Source of the DNA: Rhodocollybia butyracea
Lineage: Eukaryota > Basidiomycota > Agaricomycetes > Agaricales > Omphalotaceae
Assembly (NCBI GenBank): GCA_015501585.1
Contig: JADNRY010000081.1
Coordinates: 1-64,000, forward strand
DNA: 64,000 nucleotides
Direction of reading: 5' to 3'
Shown here: piece after piece, positions 55,859 through 64,000 of the stretch
Layout: every line of letters starts with the position of its first letter
Position numbering within the stretch: position 1 is the stretch's first letter
Notes under the pieces: generated by a model
Told to the model about the DNA's origin: nothing
Databases searched by the model: none
The model's input: the letters and a program-made list of their open reading frames with translations, nothing else
Translations under genes and position numbers: made by a program

Positions 55859-57221
55859 GGTGTGAAAAAGGCTGTTTTGCCAAACCCTGTATGTCTTTGA
55901 GATTGGCAGTCGAATTTCGAGGTGAATACGCGTGACTTCTCGATGCGAGTCTAGTTTGGTGGTTGGAAGAGGGAGTTCCGGAATGTCCCTGGCAGATAGA
56001 AGACGGGGCCGTCATATAGAGATGGGGAAGGATGGTGGCAGCGCGAGGAATGTCGCCGAGTCGAGCATGGAACTGACGGCTTCTCAACCCAAGTAGGTGA
56101 AGGCTCTACACAGCCAATAGTGACACGGTGAACTGTTGCTTTGTGTTGGGCAATCATCGAGCGTGACGCGTGACGAGCCACATAACATGTCACGTAGCAG
56201 TATCCGAGACGGGATTCTTAACGTAGAGAAGTACTCGAGATAATGAATACATCCTTGGCTAGCGAATTGGAGGGGACCGAGGATGTGGCCAAGAAAAAAG
56301 GTACAGCTGCCCAAAGAGGTCGTCGTGTGGAAGTAGGGAGGGATAGCGACGAGAGCTGAGTTCATGTTATCCATAGCAGGGAGCCCTTCAAGCACCGTTT
56401 ACGCAAAACAGGACTGGTGAATTATCGTCTGATGTTATATTATATAATACCGGAACGCTGTAACATCACGAAGACCATCCAAAGTAGAAGACTTCGTTCC
56501 TCTCCTGCTCTCTTCTCCATCTTTCTCCATCCTGTCCTAATCCATCCCTTCCTAATATCCAGACCGAGTCTTGGCTCTTGTGTACACAAGAAACTAGCAT
56601 CCGGGTATGCTAATCAGCTGGAAGAACCACCCAGCCATGAATGCATGAAGGTGGGTGGATGTTGAGGCCGAGTCCGGGAAGCGATAGATAAGATTCTAAG
56701 CGCTCGGTGGGCCGCGCTGTAGAGATAATAGTAGTTTGTTTGGATGTACATAGTACCATACCGGGATAGCGAGAAGACACCGTATACAGCATACCCGACG
56801 AAAGGAATCTTCAAATCATACCGTGACACCCGTGAACGAGCGCACAGATGGCTGAAGCGTGAGGTAACCAGAGATAGGCGGAAGCGAGGAAGTAGTTGTT
56901 ATTCAAGATGATGTTCCAACTTCTAACATTTGATTGTATGGTAATAATATAGTCTGAGCGCAAGGGCAGTATATAGGTAAGGTAATGCATCCCTGTCACA
57001 TAAGTATTCCGCAGGACAACCACAGCCCATAACCAGGGAGAAAGGCGTAGGGGATACACATATACAAGCAGCAATTGAAAAAAATCAGAACAATAAGACA
57101 AAGAGGGAATTCAAAAGCAATAAAGAAAGGTGAAAGATTGTATGTAGAGAAGAAACGGAAAAAAAATAACAAAAGAATGAGTCGTTACTTTCATTAGATT
57201 GGTTGACAACCCCTATGACCC
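55859..57221. other. Intergenic, no supported gene
   Basis: Several short frames on both strands, none with coherent composition or splice structure. It lies between the isochorismatase region and the 3' end of the SUN gene. Confidence 0.5.
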
Positions 57222-60121
57222 CTATAACACAACCGCCATCTCCTCCGCCAACGGCTCCGGCACCTCCCCCAGCCTCCTCCCATGCACCCGCATCCTATAC
57301 ACACACGTATAATCATCCATCCCCCAATTACTCCTCACCCTCAACACCACAATCCCAAAATCAACCCCCAGCTCCCGAATCTCCGGAAAGACAGGAAACG
57401 TCTGCACATGCTTCGCGTCGTAAATGTTATACGCAAACGACGCGATGCGAATGTACATCGGGTTCTTCGGCAACGTCGACGGATATGGAGCCTCCTCATC
57501 CTCGTCCTCTAAAACCACCTCCCCCCTCTCCCGTCGCTCCTTAACCTCCTGCCTCCTCGCCTCCTTCGCCTTCAACCACTCCCTCACCTTGACAACATTC
57601 TCCTTCCCTTCCACCATCCCCCACACTTCCATCTGCCTCGGCGCGGTCCGTATATCATACGCCACCTCCCTTGGGACGTGATCAATCGTTATATCCTCCA
57701 CGTACGTTGGGACAGCAAGCGCTACACCGACTTGACCCTCTTGGCCTTTGAACGGCCAGCATAGCCCATTCGAGTTGTCGGGATGCAACACCGAGACTGG
57801 AGAGCGACCTACGGCGTACCCGACGCCTGTGATCATCCCAAAGACCTGGCCGCCGAAGCTGGTGGGACGAAGTTCGTAGGTGTCAGACGTTAGGTGCGGG
57901 ATAATATGTGCGCCCCCAGAGTGCAGTGCGTAATCCGGACGTGCGAGCATATCTTTGGAGTATAATGAGACGCTGTCATCGACAAGGTGGGTAATGAGAG
58001 ACGTGATATCGGTGCCGTCAGAAGATTTGATAGTTAAGCCTTTTTTGGAAGTGGAGACTTTGTTCCACCAGTTCGAGGAGGTGGTGCTCTCGCTGGCTTT
58101 GGTGAGTGCATTCTTGCCGACGTCGAGAGCTTCCTTGACACCTCCTTCGACTGACCCGAGGCGTTCCTCAAGTGCAGCCAACTTGGCACGGGCTTCTTCA
58201 TCGCTGCCGCTGCGCTCGACACCGACCTCGACAGTGGGAGCCGGACGCGACTGGAGGACACCAACGACGCTCTTCAGCGACTCCATCTCTTTCTGCACCT
58301 CACCCAACAACCTATCTGTCTTCTGGTTGATCACCGACTCCACTTTACTCACCCTCCCACTTTCCTGCTTCACCATCCCCTCCAGATGTCCCATTCGTCC
58401 CACCAACTCGACCCTGCCCTGCTCCCCATTCGCAGTCTTCGCCCTCGTCTGCTCATTCTCCAAAACCAGCGCCGATAAAGCAGACTCTATGACTTTCAAC
58501 CTCGCATTAAGCTGTTCGATATTCTCCGCCGGTATACTTGGCGGGGTATACTGTGGTGATGAAGACCACGAAGGGAGGGAAAACTGCGGTGTCAATCCAA
58601 CAAGCGGCTCCCGGAACATCCATGCTGCCCCAACAATAGTCCCCGCGACGATGAAATACGAGAGCAACCCTAGAGGAGCGTTCGATAGCAGGTGTATCGG
58701 GGAAAGTATGAACACGCTGACTGCTTTGCCTAATGCCTGGCCACCAAGGTGGAATACGGAAGAGACGCCTGAAACGAAGAGCCGGAATAGTGTGAAGACG
58801 AGGGAACCTAGTTTTCCGCCTAGACCGTCGTGGGGGCGCATGGATGATAGTGAGGCGTCGTCGTACGAGTACGAGTCGTCATTGTGGCCGATTTCTGGAT
58901 CTTCGGGGATGGCATCGAGGTTTAGGGAGTGTGAGTTGTCGAGAGAGTTGTCTGCTGGAACTTGGGACCCTTGTCGTGATTGTGGGCGTCGGAGAGGAGC
59001 GGGGACGGAGTTGCGTGGTACGGAGGCTCGATGGGATGCGGAAGCGTGCTATAAAAAAACTATTAGTAGGTGAAACCAAAAAGATTAATGTGACTTGCCT
59101 CTTCTCTATCACTTTCCTCTTCGTCTTCTTCTTCATCTCCTCCTGCCCCACCCTTTTTCCTTGTCGTCTTCTTTCTACGCTTCTCTGGCCCGACTGTAGG
59201 CAACGATGTCAAAGGGCCTCCAGAAGGTCCAGCCTTCTTCTTCCGCCGTCTCCTGCCATCGTCGGAAACATCATCTTCCGACGATGCCTCGAGTTCTTCT
59301 TTCGTTGGTTTATACGCTTTATTATCGGTAGATATGCGATTCTTTCGATGTGTAGCGTTGATTCGTTTGGACGATGGGGACATGTTATTCCTCTCGTATT
59401 CCTGAAACTCCCTGTCTTCTGCAGAATAGTCATAACTGCCGTTTACATTCCCGTTTGGTTCGTGCTCCCGTTCACGAACAAAGTAGGAAGTTTTCTGGAT
59501 GGCGGCCTGAGCAAGATTGGTGAGTTGGTCGAGAGAGAAAGGACTCTTCTCTCGTGAATCCTCTGCTTCCGAATCAGGAACAATACTCTTGGACGAACTG
59601 TTTTTCGAAAGAGGTTTTGCTCTGGCGCCGAGACGACTTGGAGGGGCACCCAGTCGTCTCGTGTTTGATGAATGAGTCTGGGATTCATATTCTACAGACG
59701 TGCTGCGAGGCACATTTGCTGCCGTGCGTGAGCCGGAAGCCCAAGAGGAATCGGGATTGTTGTTGTTCATTTCGGCGGCTTGGAAGATTGCACTTGCGAC
59801 GTTGACGGTGGTATCGCGTACGGCCCACTTTTCGGGATTTAGATTCGAGTTATTGTTGTTACTGCGATCGGTTTCGAGGCGTTCACGTGAGGATGTAGCT
59901 TTTGGCGGTGATCGAGGACCTAATGCTGGAGCACTGTAGAAAAAGATTGAGAGAAAAGAAAAAGTTGTTAGATTGATTAGAACTAGAACTAACCCGTAAG
60001 CGTAAGAAATTGGAGGAATTCGCTGTGGATTTGGTTTTGCTCCGTTCGACGGTGCTTTACCTAGAAATGTGTTGTGATCGAGTCGTCTGCCTTGGCCAAG
60101 TGGGGTAGCTCCGAAGCTCAT
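57222..60121 (-). CDS. SUN-domain inner nuclear membrane protein
   Basis: Exons 60121-59994, 59933-59099 and 59048-57222. The N-terminal 350 residues are Ser/charged and disordered, with a Lys-rich stretch (RRRKKKAGPS), as in nucleoplasmic SUN tails. A membrane segment (LLSYFIVAGTIVGAAWMF) precedes a coiled-coil region rich in Glu/Lys. The C-terminal SUN domain contains DYALHSGGAHIIPHLTSDTYE, DNSNGLCWPFKG, GVALAVPTYVEDITIDHVP and FGIVVLRVRSNWGMDDYTCVYRMRVHG. It should pair with KASH proteins in the perinuclear space. The second intron (59098-59049) uses a GCAAGT donor, the choice that joins both frames. Confidence 0.92.
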
Positions 60122-60910
60122 ACAGGTCTGTGAAACCCAAATTTCGTTTAGAGAGCGGAGAAGCTGAGATTGTAGCGGTAAATGGTGAACAAGGGTTTCT
60201 TCTCGAGTTAAACACGCGTTGACAAAACATGAACAAAGTCTATGTATATATTTGGAAGGTCAAAGCTGTTTCTATTGTACCAAATGAAAACAAAGACTTT
60301 TTCATTGTTCTGAAAATAGTTTTTTTCATTGTCCAACTTGTGCAGGTCCCAACAAGCAAAACCAACAAGCAAAACCACACCAAATAGATACTACGTAGTA
60401 AATGTGTCAAACACCTTGCCTCTTATATACTTTGGAACTTGTTTGGCAAACAAGGACGTTGTCGTCTAACTATATGTAGGCGCAGATTTGTTAATCGCTC
60501 GGAACAGAGTTTGAGAGATCCGAGTGTCCCTGACTGTATGTAGGAGTCTTTCGTGACGAGTGACCGCGTCCATCACATTACTGTAATTACTTATGCGCGG
60601 TAGTCAGACTGCGATATGTGAGATCTTGGGTGCTTGGCCGAGCGGGGTAAGCTAAAGTGTTAAGATCTGAGCGTTGCGGTGACACAAACAGGCACCTTGA
60701 ATTCTCTCATCAGTCTCTGTGCGGCCTCTTTATGGCATCGGGGGTATGGTTTGCTCTCGCTTATATTGTCGATGATATTATAACTCCGTACAACCAGTTC
60801 TATATATCCCACTAAGTTTTTGCGCCTCTGGGATGAACTGGGCATTCCTCACGACAAGCCCAAACAGTTGTGGGGTTATTCCCTTACTATTGTTGGATTC
60901 AACGTCAGTC
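60122..60910. other. Intergenic with weak tRNA-Leu-like relic
   Basis: No coding gene. At about 60630-60695 a sequence GGTGCTTGGCCGAGCGGGGTAAG ends with AGGCACC, which pairs with its 5' end, and has AAG at a plausible anticodon place. A T-arm with TTC loop is missing. It reads as a degraded leucine-tRNA-like relic at best. Confidence 0.4.
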
Positions 60911-61061
60911 TGCGCATCGAATCCGGGGCTGCTCCTGCCGGATTATGACTAATATCGAGAGGTGAACCTTCCGTCAATGACAGAGCAGGCTTGCTTCCCC
61001 ATCCCATGATATTGGCGAAACCCGCGCGGTTGTAGTCTGTAGACGAGTGGAAAATGGACAT
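60911..61061 (-). pseudogene. Truncated isochorismatase 5' fragment
   Basis: It begins at the same start as the intact gene at 55564 (MSIFHSSTDYNRAGFANIMG) but lacks the segment with the catalytic Asp and Trp (VIDVCKAYWAEG becomes SLTEG), and ends after about 50 codons. Lies just downstream of the intact CUZ1-like gene, mirroring the arrangement at 55.4-55.86 kb. Confidence 0.9.
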
Positions 61062-61128
61062 TGTGGTAGTGAGAGAATAGGTATCAATATAACCGCAACT
61101 TCAAAATTGACAAAAACGGCAGGTAGGC

Positions 61129-62125
61129 TCAGGCTTTCGATTGAAATATGACCTCTTCCCCATCTCCCACCTGATCCGCAAATGGCTTGTCATACTGTAG
61201 AGGGACTTGTTTTTCTTCGTTGTCAGATAATCCGAACAATTGATATTTCTGTACAGATATTTAACAAGGTGAACGCGAAACACACGTCGAATAGTACGAA
61301 CATCCGCCTCAGCATCAGGAATCCCAAACTGACTAGCCAATAAGTCGAAGGCCTTGCCAGCTGTGACAGTCTGAAGTAAAAAAATGGGTAACAACACGTT
61401 TATGAACCCTGAAAATGGATACGCACCCTCTCTATCCACAAATCCTTTGTTACTTTACCATTCAACGACGCCTTGAAAAACCGACGCTTATCTGTAGGCA
61501 ACGCCGACCTTTGGAGCCTAGGATCAACAGGAGAAGCGCGTTGTCGCAATTTCATGAGCTCCAGTTTGTGGTATTGGGCCAACTTGATAGGATCTGTAGG
61601 TTTAGCGGTTCGACGCGTCACTGGAGTTTTCGAGCTTGCAATCAAGGGGAAGTTCTTTGCCAAAAGTGTACGCGCAGTCTCGTTCTTCACAGGAATAGAG
61701 GGCTCTTCTTTCGGAGAGCAGCTGTGAGAAGTTGCCTCACGATGTCTACAGACTCAATTTTGGCACAAAATCTCCCATATATGAACAGATTTACTCAGCG
61801 CAAAACCAGTCTTGACAAACCGTGCAAGTAGGTGTACTAGAAAGCAAGCCATAGGCATTTAAACTGGGATTTTTACATCCACCTAAGGAACATCTCAGGA
61901 TTTTGTTTGTGAACGATCTTGTAGGTTCCGTGCGATCAACAGCTGAACATGAATGAGCTGCAATCTGAATGTGGTGTTGACAGAAAATGTTGTGACAAGA
62001 AGGACATGATATAGGCAGGAAATCGACCTGGAATTTCTTTAGCGAAGACAATGGTCCCAGGTCCGTTACCCAAGTACCTGAGAACACACGTAACAACTTT
62101 TTCCGACGTTGAGTAGTCCAGCCAT
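61129..62125 (-). CDS. CUZ1/ZFAND1-like AN1-type zinc-finger protein
   Basis: Exons 62125-62078, 62027-61796, 61746-61427, 61370-61285 and 61248-61129. The first AN1 finger is SCYVCSQ...ISCPSCHNIFCQHH...HSC; a second Cys/His set (CSLGGC, CTVCQDWFCAEHR, HSCSP) spans the exon 2/3 join. A Lys/Arg-rich linker follows (PTDPIKLAQYHKLELMKLRQ) and a C-terminal ubiquitin-like-looking stretch (YQLFGLSDNEEKQVPLQYDK). This is the Cuz1/ZFAND1 layout, linked to Cdc48 and proteasome in arsenite stress. The last intron (35 bp) is short and less certain. Start is 57 bp from the divergent VPS2 start. Confidence 0.75.
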
Positions 62126-62182
62126 GGTGGTTCCGGAAAGCAACTGAGATGAGCGCTTATTATTATTATTTGTCCTCCAACC

Positions 62183-63103
62183 ATGAACATCATTGTAAGA
62201 TCTCGACGAGTTTCTCTCCTTTTTTTCTAATACTTCGTTAGGAAACCCTATTTGGACGCTCTGTCACCCCTGCTGAGCGTCTGCGCCAACATCAGCGTTC
62301 GCTTGCCAAGGCACAGCGCGAACTTGACCGTGAACGGACTAAACTTGAGCAGAGCGAAAAGAAACTCATCATGGACATCAAGAAGAGTGCAAAGGCTGGC
62401 CAGATGGTGCGCTACGTTCTATCTACTGACAGCAGCCGATAATTTTATTCATTAGAACGCATGTAAAGTGATGGCTAAGGATCTAGTCAGGACCAGACGT
62501 TATGTTCAAAAGTTCTACCAAATGCGAACGCAACTGCAAGCTGTTGGACTGCGGATTCAAACACTTAGAAGTAATCAACAGATGGCTGATGCCATGCGAG
62601 GTGCTACTCGAGTGTGTCTTTCCCCACTCGAATGGTGATTGTATGCTAACGAACTTTGTAGGCAATGGGTGCTATGAATCGCGGCTTGAATCTACCAGGT
62701 ATACAACGGATTATGATGGAGTTTGAGAAGGAAAGTTCAATGATGGATATGAAGGAAGAGATGATGTCGGACGCAGTGGATGATGTAATGGATGATGAGG
62801 AGGACGAGGAAGAGGAAGGTGATAAGATTCTGAAGGAGGTACTCGATGAAATCGGAGTCTCTTTGTCCCAACAGGTAAGATCTTTTGCTCTTTCCTTTCT
62901 TTCACTGACCTTCTCAGCTCACCGATGCCCCAACTGGGCTGACGTCTGCCGCAGCTCAAGCAGTCCGACAGCCCGTTGCATTGGGAGAAATAGCTGGTCC
63001 TTCTAATACTAGTGGAGATGATGGTTCAGGAGGAAGTGGCGGAGCGGCTTTATCAGACGAGGATGCATTACAGGCCCGGTTAGATGCACTACGACGCGGA
63101 TGA
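62183..63103 (+). CDS. VPS2: ESCRT-III subunit VPS2 (CHMP2A-like)
   Basis: Exons 62183-62194, 62242-62406, 62456-62611, 62663-62874 and 62918-63103. The N-terminus MNIIETLFGRSVTPAERLRQHQ and the basic helix QRELDRERTKLEQSEKKL are typical of Vps2. Helices NACKVMAKDLVRTRRYVQKF and LPGIQRIMMEFEKESSMMDM follow, then an acidic linker (DDEEDEEEE) and a C-terminal MIM1 (DEDALQARLDALRR) that binds the Vps4 MIT domain. It acts in endosomal sorting and membrane scission. Confidence 0.95.
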
Positions 63104-63145
63104 CCATGTTTATTATAGGGAAATCGGCGAGATATGATATATATA

Positions 63146-64000
63146 TCAAATTTTAAGAGCAGCTATAGCCCGTGCCTCCTGCGAGCTCAGCTTCCATGTA
63201 ATACCTGAACCGTTGTAAAACTCGTCTACGTCTTCCTCCTAAGTTCATAATCAGCAATACGAGGGATTGTATCATCATGTGCACTTACACTGTCGAGATT
63301 GAGTAGAGTAGACATCTGCTGCAAGCGTACAAACTTTTCTCTCCCGTCTCCAAAAGCGGTTTGAGATGAAAGATAAGTGTTAACAGAGCGTAAGTCCCGG
63401 TCAAAACGTATGGCCCCTAGCTCTGTAAATTTGAAGCCCATCATGAACCTTTCCCAAGGGCGCAGTAGGGTATCCAGCACCAGCCCGAAAAGTAACCGAA
63501 AATTGGTATCAGTGAACAAATCCTGATATATTCGTTGGGAACAAATTCAAAACGTTGTTCTTCAGAATCGTACCTTGTAATCATCTATGAGGGCGCCCCA
63601 TAGCTTGATGAAGCGTTTACGGACAACGTCTTGGTATTCGGCATTCGAGTAAGAGTCGTCGTCCAAGACATATGAAACATCTTTGTAGACTTCTGTAATA
63701 AACGTTCGCATCTTCGGTCGCATAAGCTGATTGAAGAGCTGTTCAATACCAACCTACACCACCCCAAAAGTTGAATGAAGTTCAGATAACAGAGACACAG
63801 GACCAACCCGAGAAGTCGAGCGGAACTTAGTAACCAAGCTCGAAAGAGACATGAGATGATCTTTGACAGTCTGCTGCTGAGTTGCCAGAAAGTATTGATT
63901 AATGGCCCCAGAATTCGACAGATCACGAATTAAACGTTCAAGGTGCGATGAAGAAAGGTCAAGATCGTTGAGGATAACCTGAGCGAAAATCAGTCGAGGA
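63146..64000 (-). CDS. COG4: Conserved oligomeric Golgi complex subunit 4 (3' part)
   Basis: Partial: the gene continues beyond the window. Exons visible are 63808 to past 64000, 63753-63574, 63522-63289 and 63238-63146. The segments VGIEQLFNQLMRPKMRTFI, DTNFRLLFGLVLDTLLRPWE, GFKFTELGAIRFDRDLRSVN, KFVRLQQMSTLLNLDS and GITWKLSSQEARAI are the conserved C-terminal COG4 blocks. COG tethers vesicles within the Golgi and keeps glycosyltransferases in place. It converges on VPS2, with about 40 bp between stops. Confidence 0.92.

Noticed and set aside
60630..60695. Functional tRNA-Leu(AAG)
   Set aside because: The acceptor ends pair and AAG is present, but there is no T-arm or TTC loop and the D-arm is irregular, so only a relic is reported.

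Overview
The window looks like a basidiomycete (probably Agaricomycetes) chromosome segment. The evidence is dense introns of about 45-60 bp, intron-rich host genes on both strands, and fungal element families (DIRS-like, Copia, hAT, and a DUF6589-type protein encoded beside a RecQ-like helicase). It splits in two. Bases 1 to about 38.8 kb are a nested transposon graveyard with almost no host genes. Bases about 38.9-64.0 kb are a compact housekeeping-gene block.

Repeat half. 0.67-0.96 kb: solo LTR carrying a tRNA-like gene. 1.16-4.26 kb: a large inverted repeat rich in AGGTCATGACCT palindromes, leading into a decayed DIRS-like element (gag, reverse transcriptase stump, tyrosine recombinase). 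That element is fused near 6.885 kb to a 5'-truncated Copia element (to 11.14 kb), which a 296-bp tRNA-bearing LTR has interrupted. 11.14-11.62 kb: a miniature LTR element (TRIM) with primer site, purine tract and tRNA-like sequence inside the LTR. 12.65-14.37 kb: another copy of the DIRS-associated repeat. 14.50-20.36 kb: a TIR transposon with two convergent genes, a DUF6589-like protein and a RecQ-like SF2 helicase. 20.99-21.82 kb: a foldback MITE. Then come a solo Copia LTR and two more tRNA-bearing solo LTRs. 25.595-38.759 kb: a composite hAT element (8-bp TSD TGTAGACT) holding a hAT transposase gene and a complete 5.7-kb Copia element with apparently identical LTRs.

Host half, in order: a leucine-rich-repeat protein with PP1-docking-like motifs (-), a GT32-type glycosyltransferase (-), mitoribosomal uS8 (-), CDC50 flippase subunit (+), GAR1 (-), PEX6 (+), AP-2 mu (+), an isochorismatase-like hydrolase (-), a SUN-domain protein (-), a CUZ1/ZFAND1-like AN1 zinc-finger protein (-), ESCRT-III VPS2 (+), and a 3' part of COG4 (-). 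Membrane traffic is over-represented (CDC50, AP-2 mu, VPS2, COG4, GT32), but the genes are not an operon-like unit.

The most notable observations are two different LTR families that each carry a tRNA-like gene within the LTR, each with perfect 5-bp target duplications; the two-gene DUF6589/RecQ TIR element; a strong bias for premature stops in the elements to be TGA; a duplicated isochorismatase/CUZ1 junction with reciprocal gene loss; and four apparent GC-AG introns. All coordinates and exon joins were read by eye. Similarity and anticodon calls were made without database searches.
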